64,000 nt of DNA from Paenibacillus sp. BSR1-1 (GCF_030403775.1 NZ_JAQMWQ010000003.1:62001-126000), one strand, 5' to 3'; numbered from the stretch's first letter, positions 52,746 to 61,905 are shown. Notes: generated by a model not told the origin, from the sequence alone. Translations and numbers: made by a program.

Positions 52746-54209
52746 TTGGATTCCAAAACTATTATTAGAAACCCGGATTCTTCATTATATAATGAGGATC
52801 TTGCTCCGATTCCCAAGGAAAAGAGAACCTGGGGTTGGTTATCTTACTCGGCGATCTGGATGGGAATGATTCACAATATTGTTTCCTATGAACTTGCAGG
52901 CGGCTTGATTGCCATTGGAATGAGCACTTGGCAAGCATTAGCGGCAGTTATCATTTCCAACGTATTCTTAATTGTGGCACTTTGGTTTAACAGTGCTGCT
53001 GGCGCCAAATATGGTCTGCCCTTCCCTGTTTTGATAAGGGCATCGTTTGGTTATAAAGGGGCCCATTTCCCTGTAATGATTCGTGCTGTTATCGCCATTT
53101 TTTGGTTTTCGGTGCAGACGTACTTGGGCAGTAAAGCAGTTGGTGCCATCATTAGTGTCGTTTACCCTGGCTGGGATTCCCTTGGATCCTACTCATTTTT
53201 GGGAATGGGACTAAATGATTGGATCGGCTTTGCAGTATTCTGGCTGATGCATGCCTGGGTGATTTCACATGGAATGGAGCGGGTAAGAAATTTTGAATTG
53301 TGGGCTGGGCCACTAGTAATAGTTTTAGCTTTAGGATTGGTTTTTTGGTCAATCAAAGTAGCAAATGGTATCGGGCCTATTTTCGCCGTGGAGGCAAAAA
53401 TTTCTGGCGGGGCATTTTGGAACAGCTTTTTAATCGGTGTAACGGGGATGATAGGAGCATTTGCTACTTTAGTATTAAATATCCCTGACCTCACACGTTT
53501 TGCCAAAAGCCAAAAGGACCAAACTATCGGCCAGGCTGTTGGATTACCGATAATGATGACGTTTTTTGGTTTGATGAGCATCATGATTACTGTGGGAACA
53601 ATTATGGCCTTCGGTAGACCGATTACCAATCCGGTGGAAGTCCTGCTCCAATTTAAAAATCAACCTGTAGTGGTCTTATTGGGGGCATTCGCCCTATTAG
53701 TTGCTACTCTCTCTGTCAATGTTGTTGCAAACGTTGTTTCCCCGGCATACGATTTGATTAATTTAGTTCCTAGTAAACTCAATTTTGTTAAAGCAGGCAT
53801 TATTTCTATAGTAGTAGGAGTATTTTTTGCACCATGGCTCTGGATTGATAATGCAAATTTAATCTTTACTATTGCAGGAGCAATTGGAGGTGCACTAGGA
53901 CCGGTAGCAGGCATTATGATTGTAGATTATTATTTAATACAAAACCGTAGCTATGATTTAAATAGTTTCTTCGTTAAGGATGGGGATTACACCTATAGAA
54001 ATGGATGGAATCCGCGGGCTTTTGTCGCAATAATACTAGGTGCAATTGTGGCCTTAATAGGCCTTGTGGTTCCTGCACTACACTCTCTCTATACTTATAA
54101 CTGGTTTTTAGGAATAATAGTGGGCGGACTTACCTATTATTTCTTGATGCGATCTAAGCAAAACCAGGCAGTATCAACATCGGTAGAAAAGAAAGTTTCA
54201 AATGAATAA
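52746..54209 (+). CDS. NCS1-family permease (hydantoin/allantoin/cytosine type)
   Basis: 487 residues, about 12 membrane helices, with the NCS1 start NEDLAPIPKEKRTWGW and the helix-1 substrate motif YSAIWMGMIHNIVSYELAG. TTG 52746 is preferred because AAGGAG is 10 bases upstream; a GTG at 52737 lies inside that site. NCS1 proteins import nucleobases, allantoin or hydantoins with Na+ or H+ (Mhp1 is the model hydantoin carrier). Its place in the hyu operon supports hydantoin uptake. Confidence 0.9.
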   Translation: MDSKTIIRNPDSSLYNEDLAPIPKEKRTWGWLSYSAIWMGMIHNIVSYELAGGLIAIGMSTWQALAAVIISNVFLIVALWFNSAAGAKYGLPFPVLIRASFGYKGAHFPVMIRAVIAIFWFSVQTYLGSKAVGAIISVVYPGWDSLGSYSFLGMGLNDWIGFAVFWLMHAWVISHGMERVRNFELWAGPLVIVLALGLVFWSIKVANGIGPIFAVEAKISGGAFWNSFLIGVTGMIGAFATLVLNIPDLTRFAKSQKDQTIGQAVGLPIMMTFFGLMSIMITVGTIMAFGRPITNPVEVLLQFKNQPVVVLLGAFALLVATLSVNVVANVVSPAYDLINLVPSKLNFVKAGIISIVVGVFFAPWLWIDNANLIFTIAGAIGGALGPVAGIMIVDYYLIQNRSYDLNSFFVKDGDYTYRNGWNPRAFVAIILGAIVALIGLVVPALHSLYTYNWFLGIIVGGLTYYFLMRSKQNQAVSTSVEKKVSNE

Positions 54210-54332
54210 TACAAACATAATAAATGATTCAACCTGCAATTTTACCTTTCCCAACATCTAGATTCAATAGCATAAAGCATTCTGAAATAAGTTAATGGTT
54301 TAGATTATGAAATTGATTGGGAGGATAAAAAA

Positions 54333-55082
54333 ATGAAAATTAAAGTAATCAATCCGAATACGACGTTGGAGATGACGAAAGGAATTGAACATGCAGCCTT
54401 ATCCGCTGCGCGTCCTGATACACAAATACTTGCAGTAAGCCCGAAAATGGGCCCATCTTCAATTGAATCCTTTTATGATGAGTACTTAGCCATTCCTGGG
54501 GTGATTGAAGAGATTAAAAAGGGAGAAGAAGAAGGGGTGGATGCTTATGTTATTGCCTGCTATGGCGACCCTGGATTACAGGCAGCCAGAGAAGTGACTG
54601 ACAAACCTGTGGTAGGGATTGCGGAAGCATCGCTTTATTTAGCATCTATGCTTGCTGCGAGATTTTCGGTTGTAACTGTGCTGCCTAGAATTAAATCGAT
54701 GTTAGAAGAACTCGTTGATTCCTATGGTATGAGTAAACGTGTCTTAAACATCAGATGTACCCCACTCGCAGTGCTTGATTTTGAAAGAGATCCTGAAGGC
54801 GGCATTGAAACATTAAGACAGGAAGGAAAAAGGGCTGTGGAGGAAGATAAGGCAGAAGCTATCTTGCTTGGATGTGCAGGTATGGCTGAATTTGCAAATA
54901 GCCTTGAAAAAGAGTTAGGTGTACCGGTTCTCGATGGAGTAACAGCGGCAGTGAAATTTGCTGAATCCATTGTCGATCTAGGTAAGAAAACAAGTAAGCT
55001 TAACACCTACAAATACCCTGAGAAAAAAGAATACATCGGCAACTTAGCCAGCTTTGGTGTTAGTGCCGTAAAGGAAAAATAA
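54333..55082 (+). CDS. hyuE: Hydantoin racemase (Asp/Glu racemase superfamily)
   Basis: 249 residues. The family start KVINPNTTLEMTKGIEHAAL and the two catalytic cysteines, in VIACYGDPGL (near 80) and LLGCAGMAEF (near 182), are visible. It interconverts D- and L-hydantoins so that both enantiomers can enter the pathway. GGGAGG precedes the ATG. It is the last gene of the operon, followed by a strong terminator. Allantoin racemase is a close alternative. Confidence 0.9.
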   Translation: MKIKVINPNTTLEMTKGIEHAALSAARPDTQILAVSPKMGPSSIESFYDEYLAIPGVIEEIKKGEEEGVDAYVIACYGDPGLQAAREVTDKPVVGIAEASLYLASMLAARFSVVTVLPRIKSMLEELVDSYGMSKRVLNIRCTPLAVLDFERDPEGGIETLRQEGKRAVEEDKAEAILLGCAGMAEFANSLEKELGVPVLDGVTAAVKFAESIVDLGKKTSKLNTYKYPEKKEYIGNLASFGVSAVKEK

Positions 55083-55126
55083 TTTTTAGCTTCAGCGATT
55101 GTTAAACAGCAAATGTACCCAGGCAA

Positions 55127-55158
55127 TTTCCCACCTAATTTTAGGTGGGGATTTTTTA
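55127..55158 (+). terminator. Terminator of the hydantoin operon
   Basis: TCCCACCT pairs with AGGTGGGGA around 6 bases, followed by T6. Confidence 0.88.
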
Positions 55159-55266
55159 TTTTTAAATAATAAATATTTTTTTAGTTTAATAGATAAAATT
55201 GTTGGTTGATAATAATGTAAAAACTCGAAATATTTAAGCCAGTGACTTTTACGAGTGATGGAATAT

Positions 55267-55472
55267 AAGAAAACGTATGGAGGTCCTTTAGCAGATTTCG
55301 GTCAGTCCATTGAAGCAACAAAAGATGGGGCTATATCCTTCTTGGTCATACACATTCCTTTGCATCTGGTGATGAATCCGATAGAGATATGTATTTAATA
55401 AAATTGAGTAGTGCGGTTAATAAATAATCAAATATGATCGAACGTCTCAATGATGTGACATTCGATTTTTTT
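55267..55472 (+). repeat. Direct repeat copy 2: duplicate of the subtilase 3' end
   Basis: Repeats 44951-45157 including stop codon and terminator. It has one base missing (GATGGGGCTAT) that breaks the frame and about a dozen substitutions. No protease start is attached, so it is a non-coding remnant. Confidence 0.9.
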
Positions 55473-55547
55473 AGATTCGATACAGAATAGAAAAATCCTC
55501 TTATCAAAAAATTATTCCTAAAATATTTCTAAAAATATTGAATTTTT

Positions 55548-55582
55548 AGTCATTTTTGAATATCATTATCTCAAAAATGACT
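55548..55582 (+). promoter_or_regulatory. Presumed sites of the second activator at its own gene
   Basis: AGTCATTTTTGAAT (55548-55561) and TCTCAAAAATGACT (55569-55582) are imperfect copies of AGTCA-N4-TGACT found at 56957. The second ends next to the AGGAGG of the activator gene, suggesting negative autoregulation. Confidence 0.55.
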
Positions 55583-55593
55583 AGGAGGTAAAA

Positions 55594-56958
55594 ATGAATC
55601 TAAGCGAGAATGATACGATTCTATTAAAACATATTTTAGAGCATTCTTTTGATGAAATCTTTATTGCGGATGCAGCCGGAATGGTTTTATATACAAGCCA
55701 GACCACTGAACTAGTATTTGGTATTCCCCGCGAGCAAATCGTCAATCACAACCTTTTCGACCTTGAAAAACAAGGACTTTTTTCTCCTTCTGTCATTGCC
55801 AATGTGTTAAGAACCAAAAAGAAAGATACACTCATTCAAGAAACCATCCTTAATCGAAAACTCATCATCTCCGGATACCCCATTTTTGATTCATCAGGCC
55901 TATTAATCGGCGCGATGAGTGTTTCAAGGGATATAACGGAGTTCGAGTATTTAAAAAAGGAAAATGACCAGGTCGCAAAGGCATTACAGCTCTATCAAGA
56001 GGAAAATGAAAAACTACGAAAACAGGCTGCCAGCCCCTTCTTACATAGGAATGATAAGATGGCCAAAGTTTTCGATATTGCTTCAAAAGTAGCAAATATA
56101 AACGTTACGGTCTTACTTGAAGGGGAGTCAGGCACAGGTAAAAACCATATTGCCCATATGATCCATCAAATGTCTTCAAGAAAAGCTGAGCCCTTTATTG
56201 AAATGAACTGTGGTGCAATACCTGAATCTTTATTTGAGTCAGAGCTTTTTGGATACGAGGAAGGGGCTTTTACCGGTTCTAAAAAGGGCGGGAAGAAGGG
56301 TTATTTTGAATGCGCAAGAAAGGGAACCCTTTTTCTCGATGAAATCGGAGAACTGCCTATGAATCTTCAAGTGAAATTACTGTCGGTTTTGCAAAATCAT
56401 TCCTTTATGAGAATTGGTGGAACGAAAGAAATAGAAGTGAACTGCAGAATTATTTGTGCCACCAATCAACAATTAGAAACGCTGATCAAAGAAAGGAGAT
56501 TTAGAGAAGATCTATATTACCGGATTAATGTCGTAAAAATAGACATTCCTCCACTAAGGGAGCGAAGGGAAGAAATCATTCCACTCATATACGAGATTAC
56601 CGAGCAGCTGAATCGTAAATATGGTTTAGACAAATATTTTACCCCAACAATGGCCGCCTGGCTAAGCCAGCAGCAATGGCCAGGTAACGTCAGAGAGTTA
56701 CGAAACTACATTGAAAAACAGATTATCACAACAAGTGGTAACGAAATTGACCTCGAATCAGATGAGGATACAAATCAGAATTCCTCCATCGATGCAAACC
56801 AAGAAATCCCTTTAGACGATTACATAGAAACACTGGAAAAGGAATATATCGTGCGGATGTATCAAAAATATCCCAGCAGCATTAAACTGGCCGAAAAATT
56901 GGGAATTAGCCAATCCACTGCGAATCGGAAAATCCAAAAATATGTCGGAACCAGGTAG
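55594..56958 (+). CDS. Sigma-54-dependent activator of the ureohydrolase operon
   Basis: 454 residues from ATG 55594 (AGGAGG upstream). One PAS domain (EIFIADAAGMVLYTSQTTEL) covers about 1-115. The AAA+ domain has Walker A EGESGTGKN, sigma-54 loop GAFTGS, Walker B GTLFLDEIGEL and arginine finger region. The C-terminal Fis-type helix-turn-helix is AEKLGISQSTANRKIQKY. It belongs to the RocR/BkdR-like class of Bacillus activators. Its stop codon overlaps a perfect AGTCA-N4-TGACT palindrome and a -24/-12 promoter lies 45 bp downstream, so it should activate the following ureohydrolase and permease genes. Confidence 0.9.
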   Translation: MNLSENDTILLKHILEHSFDEIFIADAAGMVLYTSQTTELVFGIPREQIVNHNLFDLEKQGLFSPSVIANVLRTKKKDTLIQETILNRKLIISGYPIFDSSGLLIGAMSVSRDITEFEYLKKENDQVAKALQLYQEENEKLRKQAASPFLHRNDKMAKVFDIASKVANINVTVLLEGESGTGKNHIAHMIHQMSSRKAEPFIEMNCGAIPESLFESELFGYEEGAFTGSKKGGKKGYFECARKGTLFLDEIGELPMNLQVKLLSVLQNHSFMRIGGTKEIEVNCRIICATNQQLETLIKERRFREDLYYRINVVKIDIPPLRERREEIIPLIYEITEQLNRKYGLDKYFTPTMAAWLSQQQWPGNVRELRNYIEKQIITTSGNEIDLESDEDTNQNSSIDANQEIPLDDYIETLEKEYIVRMYQKYPSSIKLAEKLGISQSTANRKIQKYVGTR

Positions 56959-56970
56959 TCAATTTTGACT
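56957..56970 (+). promoter_or_regulatory. Perfect activator palindrome
   Basis: AGTCAATTTTGACT, 34 bp before the -24 element and overlapping the activator stop codon. Confidence 0.7.
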
Positions 56971-57003
56971 AATGTATCGACCATATTCCCTTTCTATCAA
57001 CGC

Positions 57004-57019
57004 TGGCATGAAAATTGCA
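57004..57019 (+). promoter_or_regulatory. Sigma-54 promoter of the ureohydrolase operon
   Basis: TGGCATGAAAATTGCA fits TGGCAY-N5-TTGCA. Transcription should start near 57031, shortly before the AGGAGG of the first gene. Confidence 0.88.
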
Positions 57020-57057
57020 TTCTCCATTAGTAAGAAATTTTAAAAGGAGGCAGTTTT

Positions 57058-58050
57058 ATGTCAAATCAAGATGAAAAACAATTTTTAAATTTACCTTTTA
57101 CGGGAATCTGTACGTTTGGGAAATATCCTGTCTGTCCAGATTTGGATCAATTAAATGCGGATGTAGCTGTCATTGGAGTACCAAATGATATGGGCACCCA
57201 ATGGAAGTCAGGAGCAAGAATGGGACCAAGGGGGATTCGTGAAGGTTCTACCCTTTACAGCTTTGGCTTAAATGGGGCCTATGATATTGAAAAAGACATT
57301 ATGTATTTGGGACCTAAATGGAAAGTGGTTGATTGCGGCGATGTGGACATGGTCCATGGGGATCTCATGCAGTGTCATGAAAATACGGAAGCAGCCGTAC
57401 GAAAAATAGTCTCAAAAGGTGCCATGCCGGTTGTATTAGGCGGCGATCACTCCATTACCATCCCAGTTGGTAAAGCATTAGAGGAATTGGGACCATTTCA
57501 CGTCATTCAAATCGATGCCCATTTGGACTGGGCGGATCATCGTTCAGGTCAGCGTTATGGTCACGGCAGCAGTATCCGCCGGTTATCAGAAATGGACCAT
57601 GTTCAGAGGATCTTCCAATTTGGGATTCGGGGAATCAGCAGTAGTCTTAAGGAAGATGTCGAGGCTGCACGAGAATACGGCAGTGTCATTTTATCACCTA
57701 GACAAATCAGAAAAATGGGAATAGAAAATGTAATCGAAATGCTTCCAGAGGGAGAAAAATACTATGTTACTTTAGATATTGACGGACTGGATCCATCCGT
57801 GGCACCGGCAACAGGCACACCTTCACCAGGAGGATTTATGTATGATGAAGTTAATGAAATGCTAGAAGGAATTGCCAAAAGAGGGAGGGTGATTGGCTTT
57901 GATTTGGTAGAGGTAGCACCCCCATATGATCCGGCAGGCATGACAGGTCAAGTAGGTGCCCGGTTAGCATTAGATTTACTGAGCTTTGTTTTAAAGGAAA
58001 AAGAGAATGCTGAGGACCGCAATTTGCATAAGAAGGAAGTTCACTCCTAG
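57058..58050 (+). CDS. Ureohydrolase (agmatinase/arginase family) 1
   Basis: 330 residues. Metal-site motifs of the family are VVLGGDHSITIP (His), IQIDAHLDWADH (Asp, His, Asp) and TLDIDGLDPSVAP (Asp, Asp). Members hydrolyse guanidino compounds (agmatine, arginine, guanidinobutyrate, guanidinopropionate, guanidine) to urea plus an amine. The residue after DAH is Leu rather than the common Gly/Ala/Cys/Thr, so the substrate may be unusual. It is the first gene of the second sigma-54 operon, next to an NCS1 permease, which suggests a heterocyclic or small cationic substrate. Substrate not assigned. Confidence 0.88.
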   Translation: MSNQDEKQFLNLPFTGICTFGKYPVCPDLDQLNADVAVIGVPNDMGTQWKSGARMGPRGIREGSTLYSFGLNGAYDIEKDIMYLGPKWKVVDCGDVDMVHGDLMQCHENTEAAVRKIVSKGAMPVVLGGDHSITIPVGKALEELGPFHVIQIDAHLDWADHRSGQRYGHGSSIRRLSEMDHVQRIFQFGIRGISSSLKEDVEAAREYGSVILSPRQIRKMGIENVIEMLPEGEKYYVTLDIDGLDPSVAPATGTPSPGGFMYDEVNEMLEGIAKRGRVIGFDLVEVAPPYDPAGMTGQVGARLALDLLSFVLKEKENAEDRNLHKKEVHS

Positions 58051-58089
58051 GATAAATCAAGAAAATAATTGATAACAGGGGGAAGGTCT

Positions 58090-59484
58090 ATGAAAATTGA
58101 GACAAGAAGCATTGAGTATATTCCAGCAAATGAACGGCATGGAAAACCAAGAGGATTATTTTCCGTTTGGTTTGCCGCCAATATGCATATTACCACACTT
58201 GTAACCGGATCACTTTGTGTCACTTTTGGTTTAAATCTTTTTTGGAGTGTAGTAGCTATTATTGTGGGGAATTTACTAGGAGCCATTTTCATGGCATCCC
58301 ATTCTGCTCAAGGACCTAAACTTGGTATTCCGCAAATGATTCAAAGCCGTGCCCAATTTGGTGTTATTGGCGCGGTGATTCCTTTAATTCTCGTTATTTT
58401 TATGTATTTAGGCTTTTTTGCCAGCAGCGGGCTGTTAGGGGCACAAGTATTAAGCAGTGCCTTAAACCTTAATTTAACTGTAAGTATCATTATTCTGAAT
58501 GTCATCACCTTTATCGTGACAATGGTTGGACATGATCTTATTCATAAAATCCAAAAGTATTTAACCTGGGTGTTTTTTCTCGTCTTTATTGCGGCTACAG
58601 TTATTGTCTTTAAACTGCCTGTTCCGGCAGGAAGCTGGTCTCCAAGCGGGTTTAATCTGCCGATTTTTATGTTAAGTGTTAGTGTGGTCGCCACTTGGCA
58701 GATTTCCTATGCACCATATGTTGCGGACTACTCCAGGTATTTGCCCATTGATACCAATTATTCTAAAACCTTTTGGTATACGTATGCAGGGACCATTTTA
58801 GGAACGGTTTGGATGATGGTTTTGGGAGTCCTATTGACTACGGCCATTCCGAATTTCTTAAGTAATTCTGGTACGAATCTCGCGAACCAGTTTGGGAGCC
58901 TCTCTATCATTATGTTTGTTGTGATCATCTTAGGGCAGCTTTCCATCAATGCGTTTAATCTATACGGTGCCTTTATGTCAACGGTAACCACTGTGGAGCC
59001 TTTTTCAAAAATTAAAGTGACGCCAAAGGTCAGGATGTTTTTCGTTGCTGGAATTGCAGTGGTCGGTACTTTGCTCTCTATATTAGGACAGGGAAATTTC
59101 TTATCCAATTTTATCGACTTTATTTTATTTATTAGTTACTTCTTAATCCCATGGACAGCGATTAACCTCATTGATTTTTATGTTGTCCGCCACGGGGAGT
59201 ATAGTATTAAAGATATCTTTGATCTTAATGGTAAGTACGGAAAAATTAACAAAATTACCTCTATTTCTTATATCATTTCTGTCATTGCGGAAGTCCCTTT
59301 CATGAATACTTCTATTTATGTAGGACCAGGAGCGAAAGCAATGGGAGGAGCAGATGTTGCCTGGATTTTAGGACTAGTTGTTCCGTCGGTGCTTTACTAT
59401 GTCTTGATGAAACGTAAATTAAAATCTGAGGAGACCATTGAGGGACCTATCTCCTTTGAAGATGAACAACTTCACAAAATTTAA
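58090..59484 (+). CDS. NCS1-family purine/cytosine-type permease
   Basis: 464 residues, about 12 membrane helices. The CodB-like start (SIEYIPANERHGKPRGLFSV, then WFAANMHITTLVTG) and the QMIQSRAQFGVIGAVIP segment are typical of the cytosine-permease branch of NCS1. ATG 58090 follows GGGGGAAGG. It lies 40 bp after the first ureohydrolase and should bring in its substrate or a precursor. It is only distantly similar to the permease at 52746. A strong hairpin follows. Confidence 0.88.
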   Translation: MKIETRSIEYIPANERHGKPRGLFSVWFAANMHITTLVTGSLCVTFGLNLFWSVVAIIVGNLLGAIFMASHSAQGPKLGIPQMIQSRAQFGVIGAVIPLILVIFMYLGFFASSGLLGAQVLSSALNLNLTVSIIILNVITFIVTMVGHDLIHKIQKYLTWVFFLVFIAATVIVFKLPVPAGSWSPSGFNLPIFMLSVSVVATWQISYAPYVADYSRYLPIDTNYSKTFWYTYAGTILGTVWMMVLGVLLTTAIPNFLSNSGTNLANQFGSLSIIMFVVIILGQLSINAFNLYGAFMSTVTTVEPFSKIKVTPKVRMFFVAGIAVVGTLLSILGQGNFLSNFIDFILFISYFLIPWTAINLIDFYVVRHGEYSIKDIFDLNGKYGKINKITSISYIISVIAEVPFMNTSIYVGPGAKAMGGADVAWILGLVVPSVLYYVLMKRKLKSEETIEGPISFEDEQLHKI

Positions 59485-59498
59485 TGTGTTAATTTTTC

Positions 59499-59543
59499 AA
59501 GGATAGAAAATGGGAATAGACGATTCCCATTTCTATCCTTTTT
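59499..59543 (+). terminator. Long hairpin terminator between permease and second ureohydrolase
   Basis: AAGGATAGAAAATGGGAAT pairs with ATTCCCATTTCTATCCTT, with one bulge, around 5 bases, followed by T. Expression of the next gene must read through it or use its own promoter. Confidence 0.85.
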
Positions 59544-59561
59544 AATGAAGGAGGAATGACG

Positions 59562-60521
59562 ATGAGCAAGAACTTTGAACTACCGAACCCCAGTACGATG
59601 CCCAGATTTTCGGGAATCCGTACGTTTATGCGATTACCGTATCAACAGGAAATCGACAAAAAAGATTTTGTCATCCTCGGTGCACCCTTTGATACTTCTG
59701 CGACTTACCGCTCTGGTGCGCGATTTGGCCCCGAGGCCATTCGCCGCAGCTCTGTCCTGCTAAGGCCGGCAAATGTTTACCATCAAATTCGTCCTGTTGA
59801 TTATCTGGAGGGAGTGGATGGAGGAGATGTTATGGTTATTCCCGGCAACACGGCTCAAAGCCATCAATACATTACGGAGCATGTCAAAGCGTGGGCGATG
59901 GAGGGGGTGGTTCCGATTGTGCTTGGCGGGGATCACTCGATTTCTTTACCGGAATTACGGGCACTCGCCAGTGTTCACGGTCCATTATCTCTTATTCATT
60001 TTGATGCCCACGGGGATACATGGGACGAGTATTGGGGAGAAAAGTATACGCACGGAACGCCTTTTCGCCGGGCGTTTGAAGAAGGGATCATTGATCCGTC
60101 TCGTTCGATTCAAATTGGGATGCGCGGCACCGTCTATGATCCTAATGATATTAACGAAGCGCGGGAACTTGGGTTTGAAGTCATTACGGCCGATGAAATG
60201 CGGGTTATCGGGCTCACAGAAACGATGAAGCGCGCGCGCGAAAGAGTTGGAAACAACAAGGTTTTTCTCACCTTTGACATTGACTTTCTCGACCCGGTCT
60301 ATGCACCCGGAACCGGCACTCCAGAAATCGCTGGATTTACGAGCGCAGAAGCCCAGCAGATGCTGCGCCAGCTCTCAGGAATAAACTTTATAGGCTTTGA
60401 TCTGGTAGAAGTGCTGCCTGCACTCGACCCCACTGAAGTAACAGCCTTAACAGCCGCCAGTGTCGTCTTTGAATTTTTAAGTTTATTGGCTGTTGCGAGA
60501 AGGGAACATACTCAATCATAG
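59562..60521 (+). CDS. Ureohydrolase (agmatinase SpeB-like) 2
   Basis: 319 residues from ATG 59562 (AAGGAGG 7 bases upstream; the ATG at 59556 is too close). Metal motifs are VLGGDHSISLP, LIHFDAHGDTWDEYWG and TFDIDFLDPVYAP. With DAHGDT and FSGIRTFMRLPY it is nearer to agmatinase/guanidinobutyrase than the first ureohydrolase is. G+C is higher than in the neighbouring genes (CGC, GCG codons), which suggests separate acquisition. It is separated from the operon by a terminator and followed by another. Substrate not assigned. Confidence 0.88.
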   Translation: MSKNFELPNPSTMPRFSGIRTFMRLPYQQEIDKKDFVILGAPFDTSATYRSGARFGPEAIRRSSVLLRPANVYHQIRPVDYLEGVDGGDVMVIPGNTAQSHQYITEHVKAWAMEGVVPIVLGGDHSISLPELRALASVHGPLSLIHFDAHGDTWDEYWGEKYTHGTPFRRAFEEGIIDPSRSIQIGMRGTVYDPNDINEARELGFEVITADEMRVIGLTETMKRARERVGNNKVFLTFDIDFLDPVYAPGTGTPEIAGFTSAEAQQMLRQLSGINFIGFDLVEVLPALDPTEVTALTAASVVFEFLSLLAVARREHTQS

Positions 60522-60534
60522 GACTGGGAGTATG

Positions 60535-60572
60535 TAAAAACGGATGCCATCTTAACATGGCATCCGTTTTTA
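60535..60572. terminator. Bidirectional terminator between convergent genes
   Basis: AAAAACGGATGCCAT pairs perfectly with ATGGCATCCGTTTTT around 6 bases. It serves the ureohydrolase and the convergent regulator. Confidence 0.92.
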
Positions 60573-60585
60573 CATTACATTGCTA

Positions 60586-61905
60586 TTATTTCTGATTTTC
60601 CTGTAAGACATTGCTTACACGATATATTTTCCTCGGCCGTCCTTTCGCGCTAGGAGCCTCGTCCCCGATAATTTCGGCAATTCCTTGTTCAACCAAACCA
60701 GTTAGAATTCGCCGGGCGTTTCTTGGAGTCATTTTTAGCCATTCTGCAATCTGTGAGGTAGTGATAGAACCATTACCCATTCTTTTTTGAACCGATAAAA
60801 TTTTGTTGAAGGTTGTAATCGTAATTCCACTGTGTTTAAGTTTCTCACTTATTTCCTTGTTTTCCGTCCGGTATTGGTAGGTGATCGATTCTTGTTCTTT
60901 TAATGGTCCTTCAATATTTCCATTATCATCAACGAGGAAAGCACAAAAAGAGTCATAGTTTTGGGCATGATGGATGGCAAGACGAGCATTCTCTTCAGCA
61001 GATAGGGCCGTATCACCGTAACCTATCCCAATATTAGACGGCATGTCCGTAATTAACGCTAATTTTTCCAGAAGAGAACTAATTGGCTGCTCCGTTTCTT
61101 CCACCGAACCTCTTGTGGAAAAAATAACAAAGATGCCCGTTCCCACTGAGACAAACGATCCTGAAATTGATTCAGCAAAGTTTATAACGGCAGCCTGAAT
61201 TTCTAAATGTAATCGGTGTAAATCATATGTCACCATGTTATGAACATCTTTTTTCTCTATTCCTTCAACCTTTACGAGTATGGCGGCAATCTGTGATTGT
61301 TTAAAGTGCAGTGTTTCCCACTGTTGAACGGCTGATGATAATGTTTCGCGTATGTTGCTTCTTGTTGGAGTCACTCTATAAGCGGGAATGTTCTCCTTGC
61401 GCAATTGATCATAAATGGCCCGTAAACATGTGACACAAAGATCCACTTTCCCCGTTCGATAAAGTTGTTGATGAAAGGATAGTAGATTGCTAACAGGTGT
61501 TTCATTCGTATACTCATGGACATGAATTTGATTGCTCGGAATTCCAAGATCTCGGAAGGTTTCATAAACATCTCGTTTTGCTAGCATATCAATACTGGCC
61601 GTCTCAACGTTCTTCTTATCGTTGTAACCGATTTCAACTAAAGTCTTGGTTAAACTTGCACCATCTAATTTAAAGAGGTAATAAGGTTGGTTAACGCCGC
61701 TCTTTAGATATGAATGATAAAGAGCCGGCCCTGTCAGGATCCAAAAGTCTACTAAATGTTGATTATTTCGGATAATCTCTGACGCTTCCTCCGTATCCCG
61801 ATAGATGAAGGGAACAGGCTGGAGCCGGTCACTAAATTCAGTTGCAATTTCAGAAGTAAGACGGATATAGTCATCTGGTCCGATAAATCCAGCTCTTGGT
61901 TTCAA
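60586..61905 (-). CDS. Transcriptional regulator with degenerate GGDEF-like and winged-helix domains
   Basis: 439 residues. An N-terminal ligand- or partner-type domain (about 1-190) precedes a degenerate GGDEF/cyclase-like domain whose end is recognisable (NIGIGYGDTALSAEENARLA, near 300). A C-terminal winged helix follows (ITTSQIAEWLKMTPRNARRI, then LTGLVEQGIAEII and a basic GRPRKIYR tail). TTG 61905 follows GGGGGG. It is divergent from the flavin reductase and HpaB-type genes and so is probably their regulator. Repeats of AATTCCGTT in the shared promoter region are candidate sites. The family has no experimental function that I know of. Confidence 0.7.
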   Translation of the reverse strand: MKPRAGFIGPDDYIRLTSEIATEFSDRLQPVPFIYRDTEEASEIIRNNQHLVDFWILTGPALYHSYLKSGVNQPYYLFKLDGASLTKTLVEIGYNDKKNVETASIDMLAKRDVYETFRDLGIPSNQIHVHEYTNETPVSNLLSFHQQLYRTGKVDLCVTCLRAIYDQLRKENIPAYRVTPTRSNIRETLSSAVQQWETLHFKQSQIAAILVKVEGIEKKDVHNMVTYDLHRLHLEIQAAVINFAESISGSFVSVGTGIFVIFSTRGSVEETEQPISSLLEKLALITDMPSNIGIGYGDTALSAEENARLAIHHAQNYDSFCAFLVDDNGNIEGPLKEQESITYQYRTENKEISEKLKHSGITITTFNKILSVQKRMGNGSITTSQIAEWLKMTPRNARRILTGLVEQGIAEIIGDEAPSAKGRPRKIYRVSNVLQENQK

